Positions 16,371-26,783 of a stretch of 64,000 nt of DNA are shown here, one piece after another. Position 1 is the stretch's first letter; each line of letters opens with the position of its first letter. Both the position numbers and the translations under genes were made by a program. The notes under the pieces are model-generated. The model was not told the origin of the DNA. It did not search any database and saw only the letters and a program-made list of their open reading frames with translations. Source of the DNA: Paracoccaceae bacterium (GTDB taxonomy: Bacteria > Pseudomonadota > Alphaproteobacteria > Rhodobacterales > Rhodobacteraceae); assembly GCA_902543185.1 (NCBI GenBank), contig CACBXB010000009.1, positions 23,570 to 87,569 of the forward strand, written 5' to 3'.

Positions 16371-17342
16371 TCAACTTGAAGAAAAATCAAAAATGCTATC
16401 AATCATAGCCTGGGTTCCTTGAGAAAACTCTAAATTACAAGGGTAGATTTTGCCGTTTAAAACGGCATTACTGAATGCTTCTATTTGGTTTACGTAATGA
16501 GAAGCACCTGGATAACTGAAAACTTTTTCTGTGCCATCATTCATACGTTGAATAATTTCTGCTTTATCATAAACCATTGGATTAAAGGGCGCTGTAAGTT
16601 TTATAAAACCCTCTGACCCTTGAAACGTAACTTCTTGTCGTGGTGCCATTCTCATAGATGTAATGCTGGTAAATTTAAATTTTGGAAAATCAAATGCGGC
16701 CAGCGCCCATACGTCCACACCATTTTCGTATTTTACATCAGCATGCTGAATTGCTACCGGTTCTTGGCCTGTGACAAACCTAACTGAACCAAGGGTATAA
16801 ACTCCTATGTCAGGCAAACCACCTCCACCCATGTTCGAATTATTGCGAATATTTTTGAAGTCCGCCTGGTTATTATAACTGAACACTGAGTCAACTTGAA
16901 TTAAGTCTCCCAAAACACCCGATTGAACAATCTCTTTTGCCTTTTGCCACTGCGGATGGTGCACAATCATATAAGCTTCAGCTACTAATAACCCGGTATC
17001 ATCTCTCAGTTTTATTAACTCATTAATTTCCTCAGCTCTCATCGCGATCGGTTTTTCGCATAAGACGTGTTTTCCAGATTTAATTGCCCGAATTGTCCAG
17101 CCAACATGCATGGTGTTGGGTAAAGGAATGTAAACGGCGTCAACGCCGTCGTCTGCCAACAGTTCATCATAACTTTCATAGAGTGCTAATTCTGGCTCAA
17201 GTTGCACAAATTCAGCGGCTTTTTCTTTAGAGCCAGAAGCTAGCGCGTTAAAACGATTATTTTTTGCTAATTGAATTGCCGGGGTTAAGTGCTCCAGTGC
17301 AAATTTTGATGCTCCTAAAACACCCCACCTTAAATATTCCAT
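16371..17342 (-). CDS. Gfo/Idh/MocA family NAD(P)-dependent oxidoreductase
   Basis: Sugar- or inositol-type dehydrogenase, 323 residues from ATG 17342 (GGAG seven bases upstream; a TTG at 17354 would add 4 residues). The N-terminal Rossmann fold has GVLGASKFALEHL and DAVYIPLPNTMH, and the conserved EKP motif follows in HVLCEKPIAMRA; the C-terminal dimer domain contains GGGGLPDIGVYTLG with the usual catalytic-region spacing. The substrate is unknown. It lies between phaZ (convergent) and rpoH (same strand, 60 bp upstream). Confidence 0.88.
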   Translation of the reverse strand: MEYLRWGVLGASKFALEHLTPAIQLAKNNRFNALASGSKEKAAEFVQLEPELALYESYDELLADDGVDAVYIPLPNTMHVGWTIRAIKSGKHVLCEKPIAMRAEEINELIKLRDDTGLLVAEAYMIVHHPQWQKAKEIVQSGVLGDLIQVDSVFSYNNQADFKNIRNNSNMGGGGLPDIGVYTLGSVRFVTGQEPVAIQHADVKYENGVDVWALAAFDFPKFKFTSITSMRMAPRQEVTFQGSEGFIKLTAPFNPMVYDKAEIIQRMNDGTEKVFSYPGASHYVNQIEAFSNAVLNGKIYPCNLEFSQGTQAMIDSIFDFSSS

Positions 17343-17402
17343 TTCAATCTCCAAAATCCTTCAGTTTTAAACTTGAGGTTATTTCAGAGCAAAGTTCAAT
17401 AG

Positions 17403-18296
17403 CTATTGGGAAATCATACCCTTCTCCAAAGCCATCTCGCGCATTTTTTCTTGTATTTTTTCAAAGGCACGAACTTCAATTTGCCTTACGCGCTCTCTAC
17501 TTACGCCATAATTTTCGCTCAATTCCTCGAGTGTTTTTACCTCGTCGACCAAGCGTCTTTGCGTTAAAATATCTTTCTCTCGATCATTTAATCCACTCAT
17601 AGCAGAATTTAGCATATCGCGCCGCATAGATAATTCATCTTGAAATTCGTAGTCAGCAGCCTGATCGGCATCTTCGTCTTCCAACCAATCTTGCCATTCC
17701 ATTGAACTCTCACCATCTGCGCTTATCATTGCGTTCAGTGATGCATCACCTCCAGACAACCTGCGGTTCATCGAAACCACTTCGGTCTCGGAAACGCCTA
17801 AATCTCCTGCAATTTTTGCAACATTATCTGGATGCATATCCCCTTCGTCTAAAGCACCTATTCTGGATTTAGCCTTTCTCAAATTGAAAAATAGCTTTTT
17901 TTGAGCACTAGTTGTTCCCATTTTTACAAGAGACCAACTTCTCAGGATATACTCCTGAATACTCGCCCTTATCCACCACATGGCATAGGTCGCAAGACGA
18001 AAACCTTTTTCTGGATCGAAACGTTTTACCGCCTGCATCAGCCCAACATTTGCCTCCGAAATAACTTCAGCCTGCGGCAGTCCATACCCACGGTAACCCA
18101 TGGCTATCTTGGCTGCCAATCTTAGGTGAGACGTCACCATCTGATGGGCAGCATCAGAATCTTGCTCCTCAATCCAACGCTTTGCTAACATATACTCCTG
18201 TTCCGGCTCCAACATTGGGAACTTACGTATTTCTTGCAAATATCTACTCAATCCATTTTCTGGACTTGGAGCTGGAAGGTTTTTATAATTACTCAT
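17403..18296 (-). CDS. rpoH: RNA polymerase heat-shock sigma factor RpoH (sigma-32)
   Basis: Directs transcription of heat-shock genes. 297 residues from ATG 18296 (MSNYKNLPAPSPENGL); the upstream extension is AT-rich and unconserved. Sigma-70 region 2 is clear (SEANVGLMQAVKRFDPEKGF, then ATYAMWWIRASIQEYILRSW), followed by the RpoH-box QKKLFFNLRKAKSRIG, and region 4 has the helix-turn-helix LEELSENYGVSRERVRQIEV. Same-strand order with rluD about 112 bp upstream is typical of Rhodobacterales. Roseobacters often carry two RpoH copies; which one this is cannot be said. Confidence 0.95.
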   Translation of the reverse strand: MSNYKNLPAPSPENGLSRYLQEIRKFPMLEPEQEYMLAKRWIEEQDSDAAHQMVTSHLRLAAKIAMGYRGYGLPQAEVISEANVGLMQAVKRFDPEKGFRLATYAMWWIRASIQEYILRSWSLVKMGTTSAQKKLFFNLRKAKSRIGALDEGDMHPDNVAKIAGDLGVSETEVVSMNRRLSGGDASLNAMISADGESSMEWQDWLEDEDADQAADYEFQDELSMRRDMLNSAMSGLNDREKDILTQRRLVDEVKTLEELSENYGVSRERVRQIEVRAFEKIQEKMREMALEKGMISQ

Positions 18297-18408
18297 TTTT
18301 ATAAACCGATTATTCTCAAAAAAGTTTAAGATATTTAAGTTTAATTTACAAAAAGTCACTGTCAGCTTAGCAAAAAATCTAACCCACTAATTGATATATT
18401 AATATTAT

Positions 18409-19428
18409 TTATTTTTTCAACCCCAGGGCCAAGTTTTGCATATCTGATGGCATATCGACTGAAAACTTCATCTGCTTACCTGTTAAAGGGTGAATAAAAC
18501 CAAGAACTGATGCGTGCAAAGCCTGACGTTGAAATTCGCTGACTGAATTAAAGCTATCTTCACTCAATGCTTTGTTAGAAATTTTTTTTCGTCTTCCGTA
18601 TGTAGCATCTCCAATTAAGGCGTGACCTAAATGGGCCATGTGTGCTCTGATTTGATGGGTCCTACCAGTTTCAAGCCAGCACTCAATTAGTGAAATAACA
18701 TGGGGGTTCCCAAACTTTTCAAGTACTTTGAAACGAGTAACTGCATGCCTACCTCCTTCAAATAAAACTGTTTGACGTTGACGGTCATGTTTGTGACGAG
18801 CCAAATGTGTAGAAATTTTAACCACACTTCCCAACTCAAACGAGACACCTTTGACGCCCTTTAAACGGGGGGACCCCACATCAGGAGTTCCATAGCAAAA
18901 TGCGTGGTATACTCTCTCAACATTATGTTGTTCAAATTGCTCAGCCAGCCCGTGATGTGCTTTATCGTTTTTAGCAACGACCAGAAGGCCGCTCGTGTCC
19001 TTGTCTATTCTATGAACAATTCCAGGCCGTTTTTCTCCTCCAATACCAGATAAACTATTCTGACAATGGTATAGTAATGCATTCACTAGCGTATCTTTTG
19101 GCGAACCAGGAGCGGGGTGAACAACCATGCCCGCAACCTTGTTAACAACCAAGAGGTCCTCGTCCTCAAAAATTATATCTAATTTGATTTTTTGGGGTAA
19201 TGTTTCAACTGGCTCCAGTTCGGGCATCAAAACTTTGATGGACTGTCCTTCACTTACATTAACAGTTGGATTTTTAACTATATCGCCATCAACCTCTACA
19301 TAGCCTTCAGTAATAAGTCGGGTTAATCGCGTCCGAGATAGACCAGCTTGGGCTGGCGCATCGCGTGAAAGCGCTTTATCTAGTCTAGAAGGCGGGCTTC
19401 TTAAAATGGAGAAACTTATTATGGGCAA
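18409..19428 (-). CDS. rluD: Ribosomal large-subunit pseudouridine synthase (RluD-type)
   Basis: Converts uridines to pseudouridine in 23S rRNA helix 69 (RluA/RluD family). 339 residues from TTG 19428. An N-terminal S4 RNA-binding domain (SRTRLTRLITEGYVEVDGD) is followed by the catalytic domain, with the conserved HRIDKDTSGLLVVAK around the active-site Asp and the HQIRAHMAHLGHALIGDATYG segment. The start overlaps the divergent DUF6476-like gene by a few bases, so the two promoters lie inside each other's coding regions. RluC is less likely given the order next to rpoH. Confidence 0.92.
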   Translation of the reverse strand: MPIISFSILRSPPSRLDKALSRDAPAQAGLSRTRLTRLITEGYVEVDGDIVKNPTVNVSEGQSIKVLMPELEPVETLPQKIKLDIIFEDEDLLVVNKVAGMVVHPAPGSPKDTLVNALLYHCQNSLSGIGGEKRPGIVHRIDKDTSGLLVVAKNDKAHHGLAEQFEQHNVERVYHAFCYGTPDVGSPRLKGVKGVSFELGSVVKISTHLARHKHDRQRQTVLFEGGRHAVTRFKVLEKFGNPHVISLIECWLETGRTHQIRAHMAHLGHALIGDATYGRRKKISNKALSEDSFNSVSEFQRQALHASVLGFIHPLTGKQMKFSVDMPSDMQNLALGLKK

Positions 19429-19735
19429 AGACGATCAACCTCCTAATAGCGATTTCCCATTACCTCGAAATCTAAGGTTTTTGCAACGTTTAGTAACATT
19501 ACTCACTGTATCAATGATTGGAGGAATTTTAATTATCGCTGCACTTCTTGCCTTTAAACTTCGCTCCGAAAGTATAAATTTTCCGCAGACACTGATTCTT
19601 CCTGATGGGACCAAGCCTATAGCTTTTACACAAACAAAAGATTGGTATTCTGTTATTACAGACGCGGATCAAATTCTGATTTACAAAAACGACGGAACTT
19701 TGATTAGGTCTATAGAAGTTCAAGATTTAGAATAA
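19421..19735 (+). CDS. DUF6476-like small membrane protein
   Basis: A 104-residue protein with one N-terminal membrane helix (about residues 27-50, VTLLTVSMIGGILIIAALLAF) and a short periplasmic domain ending DADQILIYKNDGTLIRSIEV. It resembles the DUF6476 family found beside rluD in Rhodobacteraceae. Start ATG 19421 has GGAG nine bases upstream; ATG 19406 is less well placed. It begins inside the divergent rluD 5' end. Function unknown; linkage to thyX downstream is convergent only. Confidence 0.75.
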   Translation: MGKDDQPPNSDFPLPRNLRFLQRLVTLLTVSMIGGILIIAALLAFKLRSESINFPQTLILPDGTKPIAFTQTKDWYSVITDADQILIYKNDGTLIRSIEVQDLE

Positions 19736-19737
19736 AT

Positions 19738-20643
19738 TTATTCAACCAAAGCTCTAAACTCACGCCATTCACCTGCTGACATACCGCTGGTCTCTTTCGT
19801 GATCTGCTCTCCTTTAATCATTCGTCTAATGCAATCTAATGCCTTAGAGGACAATGTAGCCCCGCCTAGTCTATAATCTTCAAAGGCCGCATATGCGAAC
19901 GGCACCCAATCGCCAACTAATTTACAAATTTCATCAGCATATACTCTAATTTCAAACTGTGCGTGGCTATCTGCGCGCAAACGCAAAAAATGTAGTAAGT
20001 TATGTAGATCTACTTTCCAGTACCACTGGGTATAAATATTTGCTGGTAAATTCATTCGCGCAAGCTCGCGCGCCAGACCCTTTTGGCCCTCTTGGCTTAT
20101 CATTTGTTCGTAATGATCATAAGTCTGAGCCGAGTCATTTTTAAGCAATCGCAGAACCTTTTCTGCCTCTTCTCCAGTCAACACCTCTCCTCGACCTTGA
20201 TTGTTTATAACTGATTGAGCCGCCAATGCCTCTGGCTCAGGGATATAGAATTCCCGATCCAGAATAGAGTAACGCGCTGAATATTCGTTTACATTTGCTG
20301 TTCTGTGGCGGATCCATTGTCTAGCAACAAAAACCGGTAATTTAACGTGTAATTTCACTTCACACATTTCAAAAGGCGTTGAATGCCAGTGCCTCATTAA
20401 ATATCTGATGAGTCCCTCATCATTTTGTACTGACTTTGTGCCACGGCCATAGCTGACACGGGCTGCTTGACATATTGCAGCATCGTCACCCATGTAATCT
20501 ACTACCCTTACAAAGCCGTGATCTAGAACAGGGTAAACCTTATAAAGATGATTTTCCATACCCACGCTGACCGCTCGAAGTGTCTGGTTTTTCTCGGACC
20601 TCAGTGCATCGATATCGGCTTGCTGTTCGGGGGTCACTGGCAT
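19738..20643 (-). CDS. thyX: FAD-dependent thymidylate synthase
   Basis: Makes dTMP from dUMP using methylene-tetrahydrofolate, NADPH and FAD. 301 residues. The ThyX motif RHRX7S is present as [11 protein letters not shown] (112-122), with family blocks [35 protein letters not shown] and [20 protein letters not shown]. Length is typical of alphaproteobacterial ThyX. It converges with the DUF6476-like gene 2 bp away. Presence of ThyX usually means thyA is absent, but the window cannot show that. Confidence 0.96.
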   Translation of the reverse strand: MPVTPEQQADIDALRSEKNQTLRAVSVGMENHLYKVYPVLDHGFVRVVDYMGDDAAICQAARVSYGRGTKSVQNDEGLIRYLMRHWHSTPFEMCEVKLHVKLPVFVARQWIRHRTANVNEYSARYSILDREFYIPEPEALAAQSVINNQGRGEVLTGEEAEKVLRLLKNDSAQTYDHYEQMISQEGQKGLARELARMNLPANIYTQWYWKVDLHNLLHFLRLRADSHAQFEIRVYADEICKLVGDWVPFAYAAFEDYRLGGATLSSKALDCIRRMIKGEQITKETSGMSAGEWREFRALVE

Positions 20644-20828
20644 CTTCGAATCCTTTTAATCAACTTTTGCTTACCATATATTGTGCATCTAAGATAATAA
20701 ACCGCAACATACATTTTATTCCCTAGATCGGATATGGACTGGCTTTATTCCAAAACCTTAGCTAAAAATTACTTCATACGAATGAAAAATTTGAATTTAA
20801 AAAAAGACTGTGGGGAAAGGTGTAAGTA

Positions 20829-21257
20829 ATGAAAACTAAATATCTGCACACAATGGTACGTGTAAAAAACCTTGAAGCTTCGATAGCATTTTATGAGCTT
20901 TTGGGTTTAAAAAAAATTCGCCATCATGACAGTGAACAGGGAAGGTTCAGCCTAATCTTCATGGCACCTGAGGGACAAGAAGAATGCCCTGTCGAACTCA
21001 CATATAATTGGGATGGAGACGAGGGTCTCCCAAGCGATAGCAGACACTTCGGACATTTGGCATATGAAGTAGAAAATATATATGAAATGTGTGACCATTT
21101 GATGGAAAATGGCGTGACGATTAATAGGCCCCCGAGAGATGGAAGAATGGCGTTTGTGAGGTCCCCAGACAATATATCAGTAGAGATTTTACAAGCTGGA
21201 GGAGCCTTGGAAATTAAAGAACCTTGGGCTTCTATGGAAAACATTGGGCATTGGTAG
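20829..21257 (+). CDS. gloA: Lactoylglutathione lyase (glyoxalase I)
   Basis: Isomerises the methylglyoxal-glutathione adduct. 142 residues, single VOC-fold protein: N-terminal HTMVRVKNLEASIAFYELLG, then VELTYNWDGD and HFGHLAYEVENI, and C-terminal DNISVEILQ. Metal ligands are probably His8, Glu62-region (PVELTYN), His79-region (HFGHLA) and Glu near the end (SVEIL), in the GloA pattern. A stand-alone gene in a divergent arrangement with thyX. Confidence 0.88.
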   Translation: MKTKYLHTMVRVKNLEASIAFYELLGLKKIRHHDSEQGRFSLIFMAPEGQEECPVELTYNWDGDEGLPSDSRHFGHLAYEVENIYEMCDHLMENGVTINRPPRDGRMAFVRSPDNISVEILQAGGALEIKEPWASMENIGHW

Positions 21258-21280
21258 AAATAAGGGCAGTGCCAAATATT

Positions 21281-21553
21281 TTAACAAGACAAGCCACCTG
21301 AATTGGAAATAAAGTTCTTTATGTCTTCAATAAGGTCAACAAATTCTTTTTTTGGATCAACTTGGCCGGTAGACCACTGGTATAGATCTTGATCGTTTTC
21401 CAAAAGTAAATTTTCAAAATTTTCAAGTTCTAGCTCTGACATCGAATTTAAATTCAAATCAGCAAAATTTTTTAAGATTAAATCCATTTCCTTTATTCCA
21501 CGGCGCATGGAACGCATCTTTAGTCTTTTGCGTTTTATTGCCAATTCCTCCAT
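21281..21553 (-). CDS. sdhE: FAD assembly factor SdhE
   Basis: Helps attach FAD covalently to succinate dehydrogenase. 90 residues, helical, with the family motif RRGIKEMDLIL near residues 17-27 (RGxxE, needed for flavinylation) and the DQDLYQWSTGQ segment near 55-65. It lies 3 bp after an XRE-type regulator gene on the same strand, an unusual pairing. Adjacent sdh genes are not present in the window. Confidence 0.88.
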   Translation of the reverse strand: MEELAIKRKRLKMRSMRRGIKEMDLILKNFADLNLNSMSELELENFENLLLENDQDLYQWSTGQVDPKKEFVDLIEDIKNFISNSGGLSC

Positions 21554-21556
21554 GGT

Positions 21557-21934
21557 CTAATTAAGTTTTCCGCTAGCTCTGAGCTTATTTTCTATACTAT
21601 TAATTCTATCAACACTTTTAAGTAAATTTATTCTTAATGCGGCCAACTCTTTGAGGGACTCTTGCAAATCATCTGGCACCTCATATGATTTCTTAGGATC
21701 CTCAACTCCTGTCCCCTCAGCACTAATTAACCAAGTAATTGATACATTCAACAAACCAGCCAGCATGGAGAGCCGATTTGCGCGTGGCTCTGAATTATCG
21801 TTTTCCCATGATTTAATAGTTGAATTTTTCACCCCCAGGCGCTTCGCTAAATCCTGCTGTGATAAATTTGATTTTTCTCTTGCAGCCACCAACCTGTCAC
21901 CAAAAGTAGCTTTATCTGGCCCGTACCAATCCAT
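21557..21934 (-). CDS. XRE-family helix-turn-helix regulator
   Basis: A 125-residue cytoplasmic DNA-binding protein. The XRE HTH covers residues 11-66: FGDRLVAAREKSNLSQQDLA, then GVKNSTIKSWENDNSEPRAN, with a conserved W in the recognition region. The C-terminal part is a charged helix likely to dimerise. It is divergent from aspC, with 94 bp between, and 3 bp upstream of sdhE. A palindrome centred on TTGTACAA (22008-22015) in the divergent gap may be its operator. Confidence 0.82.
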   Translation of the reverse strand: MDWYGPDKATFGDRLVAAREKSNLSQQDLAKRLGVKNSTIKSWENDNSEPRANRLSMLAGLLNVSITWLISAEGTGVEDPKKSYEVPDDLQESLKELAALRINLLKSVDRINSIENKLRASGKLN

Positions 21935-22004
21935 ATTATTTTACCTGCAACGCCTCTTATATATTGCTTGAATGGTTTATTGCAGCACTTTAAGACAATT
22001 CAAA

Positions 22005-22018
22005 CGATTGTACAAACG
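22005..22018. promoter_or_regulatory. Candidate operator palindrome before aspC
   Basis: CGATTGTACAAACG contains the perfect 8-base palindrome TTGTACAA, extended by CG on both sides. It sits 11 bases before the aspC start and in the divergent region shared with the XRE regulator gene. Binding is a guess. Confidence 0.35.
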
Positions 22019-22028
22019 GATCAAATAA

Positions 22029-23231
<1,203 letters not shown>

Positions 23232-23236
23232 TTTTA

Positions 23237-24574
23237 TCAAGATAAACTCTTCAGATTTTTAATAAGACGCAAAAATAGAAATAAACAGGCAAAACCCAAG
23301 CCTATCACTAAACCTAACCAAATTCCTTGTGCGCCAAAATTATAGTGAAAACTTAAAATATAACCACTAGGCAAACCTATTATCCAATAACTTATCACTG
23401 CAAGATACATTGGTATTGTTGTATCGTGGAGGCCACGAAGCAAGTGTATTGCCAGAGCCTGTCCACCATCTACTAATTGAAATAATGCTGCCAGAGCCAA
23501 AAGAGAAATACCCAATTCAACTATTAAATTAGCATTAAATTCTTCAGAATTTAAAAAAGCCGAAATAAGCAATTTTGGAAATCCAAGAAAAATCAAAATA
23601 GCTAAAGAGGATAGCCCCAGCGATATAACCAGCGCAGCCCAGCACTCGTTAATAATTTCATGTTTATCTTTTTTACCCAAAACAGAACTGACTCTAATTG
23701 TGGCAGCATCAGATAAGCCCAAATGAAGCATGAAAGTTACACTTGCTAGTTGCAAAGCAATTCCATGCGCCGCTAGCTCAAGTTGACCGACCCAACCCAT
23801 CATTATTGAACTGGCTGAAAACAAACCTGCCTCGGCCAAGCTAGTTATCCCAATTGCAGAGCCCATTTTTAAAACTAGGCCAATTACGCCACGGTCCGGT
23901 CTCCAAAAACGGACAAATAAGTTATGCTGGGGTAGTTTTATCTTCGCATAAATAAGAAAACTTATAAACATAAATAAGTTGACGAAAACGGTTGCAACAC
24001 CAGCGCCAACAATACCTAGTTCGGGCAATCCAAACATTCCAAACACGAGTAAGAAATTGATCAAAAGGTTCAATACAACAGCAATAATAGAGATATAAAG
24101 TGTTACTTTTACATATTCCATTCCTGCTAAGTAACACCTCAAAACAGAAGCGCTTAGAGCAGGAAACATCGCAAAGCCAGAAAAAACAAGATACTGAGAA
24201 GCTAAAACTGCGAGATTGAATTCCTGGCCCAAAAATAAAAGAAGCTGCTCTGCAAAAATAAAAATTGGCAAAACGGCCAAACCGAAAGCAAGGCTTAACC
24301 ATGAGGCCATTCTGGTAATTCTTCTTATTTTTGCGGTATCGTCCGCCGTATTTGCGGTTGAAACTAACGCCATCGCAGCAAATGAAAACCCAGCTCCAAA
24401 GATAAAAATAATGAAAAAGATTGTGGTACCCAAAACGAGTGCAGCAAGTGCTTCAGTCGAGTATCGCCCTACAATCAAGGTATCACCGACACCGATAAGA
24501 ATTTGGGCTATATGTCCTCCAATTAATGGTAGGGAGAGTAGAAAGAGAGAACGAATGTATCTAAAAAATTCCAT
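23237..24574 (-). CDS. MATE family efflux transporter
   Basis: Sodium- or proton-driven multidrug/metabolite exporter with 12 predicted membrane helices in 445 residues. The N-terminal half begins IRSLFLLSLPLIGGHIAQ, as in NorM-type pumps, with RCYLAGMEYVKVTLYISII later in the first lobe; the second half repeats the fold. Start ATG 24574. It converges with aspC 5 bp away and is divergent from parE, with a 12-bp perfect inverted repeat in the shared 148-bp gap. Substrate unknown. Confidence 0.9.
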   Translation of the reverse strand: MEFFRYIRSLFLLSLPLIGGHIAQILIGVGDTLIVGRYSTEALAALVLGTTIFFIIFIFGAGFSFAAMALVSTANTADDTAKIRRITRMASWLSLAFGLAVLPIFIFAEQLLLFLGQEFNLAVLASQYLVFSGFAMFPALSASVLRCYLAGMEYVKVTLYISIIAVVLNLLINFLLVFGMFGLPELGIVGAGVATVFVNLFMFISFLIYAKIKLPQHNLFVRFWRPDRGVIGLVLKMGSAIGITSLAEAGLFSASSIMMGWVGQLELAAHGIALQLASVTFMLHLGLSDAATIRVSSVLGKKDKHEIINECWAALVISLGLSSLAILIFLGFPKLLISAFLNSEEFNANLIVELGISLLALAALFQLVDGGQALAIHLLRGLHDTTIPMYLAVISYWIIGLPSGYILSFHYNFGAQGIWLGLVIGLGFACLFLFLRLIKNLKSLS

Positions 24575-24600
24575 TATTGCCGGCTATCTTTAAAAACTAG

Positions 24601-24635
24601 AAAAGTAAATTACAGACGTTAATTAATTTACTTTT
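24601..24635. repeat. Perfect 12-bp inverted repeat between MATE gene and parE
   Basis: AAAAGTAAATTA (24601-24612) and TAATTTACTTTT (24624-24635) are exact complements around 11 bases. The repeat is 27 bp from the MATE start and about 88 bp before parE. AT-richness makes chance repeats easier, but a 12-base perfect pair at a divergent promoter is a reasonable candidate operator. Confidence 0.5.
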
Positions 24636-24722
24636 AAGGTATTAGTGAGTAACAACTTTAATGAAATTGGTCTCTTCCCCTTACGCCTTTGACCTGTCAT
24701 AGTGATGTAAAAGAGCAGAAAA

Positions 24723-26678
24723 ATGAATGATTTACTCTCCGTAGAAAACGAAGTGCAATATGATGCATCTTCGATAGAGGTTTTGGAAGGTTTAGAGCCA
24801 GTTCGCAAGAGGCCAGGCATGTATATTGGAGGAACCGATGAGAGAGCTCTACATCACTTGGTTTCCGAAATATTAGATAATTCTATGGACGAAGCAGTCG
24901 CTGGCCAAGCCAATAGAATTGAAGTGGAGTTACATTCAGATTATTCGATAAGTGTAAAAGATAATGGAAGAGGTATTCCAACCGACCCACATCCTAAATT
25001 TCCAGAAAAATCGGCTCTAGAAGTAATTTTCTGTACACTTCACGCCGGTGGTAAGTTCAGTGGCAAGGCTTACCAAACATCGGGTGGTTTACATGGTGTA
25101 GGAGCCTCGGTTGTAAATGCTTTATCAGACTACATGGTCGTAGAAGTAGCTAGAAACAAAGAGCTATTTCGCCAAAGTTTTTCCCAAGGGAAACCAATAA
25201 AAACAATTGAAAAGTTGGGCTCAGCACCAAATAGGCGTGGAACAATGGTGCAGTTCCATCCAGACGAAGAAATTTTTGGTACCCATCGCTTCAAACCTGC
25301 CAGGCTCTTTAAAACAATTAGATCTAAAGCCTATCTTTTCAGTGGTGTAGAAATTCGATGGAAATCGGCAATTGACGATAACGTTACTCCGCTCGAGGCA
25401 AGTTTTCATTTCCCAGGAGGATTGTCTGACTATTTGGGAGAAACACTTGAAAATAATTCAACATACTCTGAGTTGCCATTTTCTGGTAGTGTTGATTTTC
25501 AAGAAAGATTTCAAACTGCAGGCAAAGTTGAATGGGCCATTAATTGGACACCAGTCCGTGATGGCTTTATCCAATCTTACTGCAATACAGTACCCACTCC
25601 AGAGGGCGGGACGCATGAAAACGGTTTTTGGTCTGCGATTTTAAAAGGTATTAGGGCATATGGAGAACTCATAAACAATAGAAAAGCTAAAGACATAATC
25701 CGTGAAGATTTAATTGTCGGTGGATGCGCATTGATTAGCTGTTTTATTCGCGAACCAGAATTCGTAGGCCAAACCAAGGATAGGCTAGCAACTGTTGAAG
25801 CGCAAAAATTAGTAGAAAATTCCGTTCGAGATCACTTTGATAATTGGCTTGCAGCAGACACTAAGTCGGCTGGTGCTATTTTAGACTTTTTAATATTAAG
25901 AGCGGAAGAGCGCTTGAGGCGCCGTCAAGAAAAAGAAACTCAAAGAAAAACAGCAACTAAAAAATTACGTTTGCCCGGAAAATTAGTCGATTGCTCAGCT
26001 ACAAGCCGTGAAGGAACCGAACTTTTTATTGTTGAAGGAGATAGTGCTGGCGGTTCTGCAAAAATGGCTAGAGACCGCAAAACCCAGGCGCTTTTACCGT
26101 TAAGAGGTAAGATATTAAATGTCCTAGGCGCAGCAAGTTCTAAATTAGGATCTAATCAAGAAATTAGTGATTTAACCCAAGCCTTAGGCGTAGGTTTAGG
26201 CGCGAAATTTAATCTTGATGATTTGCGATATGATAAGGTCATAATAATGACTGATGCTGACGTGGATGGTGCCCATATCGCATCTTTGCTGATGACTTTC
26301 TTTTTTACGCAAATGCGACCTTTAATTGATTACGGCCATCTTTATTTAGCCTGTCCCCCACTCTTTAGGCTTTCGCAAGGATCACACCGTGTATATTGTA
26401 TTGATGAAGTTGAGAGAGATAACTGGCTTAGTAATGGACTGGGTGGCCGTGGTAAAATCGATGTTAGTAGATTTAAAGGTCTAGGTGAAATGGATGCTAA
26501 AGACCTCAAAGAAACTACAATGGATCCATCATCTAGAAAATTAATAAGGGTTAGTATTGATGACGAAGAGCCCGGGGAAACCAGTAATCTTGTTGACCAG
26601 CTTATGGGAAAACGGCCCGAGCTTCGATTTAAATATATCCAAGAAAATGCCAAATTTGCTGACGAATTAGACATATAA
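24723..26678 (+). CDS. parE: DNA topoisomerase IV subunit B
   Basis: ATPase subunit that works with ParC to unlink daughter chromosomes. 651 residues. GHKL ATPase motifs: EILDNSMDEA, DNGRGIP, GGLHGVGASVVNALS. The TOPRIM domain has EGDSAGGSAK and TDADVDGAHI, and the C-terminus shows RFKGLGEMDAKDL. Length (about 650) fits ParE rather than the about 800-residue GyrB. Start ATG 24723. Confidence 0.95.
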   Translation: MNDLLSVENEVQYDASSIEVLEGLEPVRKRPGMYIGGTDERALHHLVSEILDNSMDEAVAGQANRIEVELHSDYSISVKDNGRGIPTDPHPKFPEKSALEVIFCTLHAGGKFSGKAYQTSGGLHGVGASVVNALSDYMVVEVARNKELFRQSFSQGKPIKTIEKLGSAPNRRGTMVQFHPDEEIFGTHRFKPARLFKTIRSKAYLFSGVEIRWKSAIDDNVTPLEASFHFPGGLSDYLGETLENNSTYSELPFSGSVDFQERFQTAGKVEWAINWTPVRDGFIQSYCNTVPTPEGGTHENGFWSAILKGIRAYGELINNRKAKDIIREDLIVGGCALISCFIREPEFVGQTKDRLATVEAQKLVENSVRDHFDNWLAADTKSAGAILDFLILRAEERLRRRQEKETQRKTATKKLRLPGKLVDCSATSREGTELFIVEGDSAGGSAKMARDRKTQALLPLRGKILNVLGAASSKLGSNQEISDLTQALGVGLGAKFNLDDLRYDKVIIMTDADVDGAHIASLLMTFFFTQMRPLIDYGHLYLACPPLFRLSQGSHRVYCIDEVERDNWLSNGLGGRGKIDVSRFKGLGEMDAKDLKETTMDPSSRKLIRVSIDDEEPGETSNLVDQLMGKRPELRFKYIQENAKFADELDI

Positions 26679-26783
26679 TTTTGTATCATTTGATTGACAA
26701 AATGAGTTTAAATTCATTGCCCAAAAAAAAGGTTTTTAAATTGAATAATGGATAAAAAAACAAAAATAACAAGTGGAGGTAAC

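Noticed and set aside
24216..24593. 125-codon open frame opposite the MATE gene
   Set aside because: Antisense shadow of a well-supported transporter gene; no ribosome site or family.
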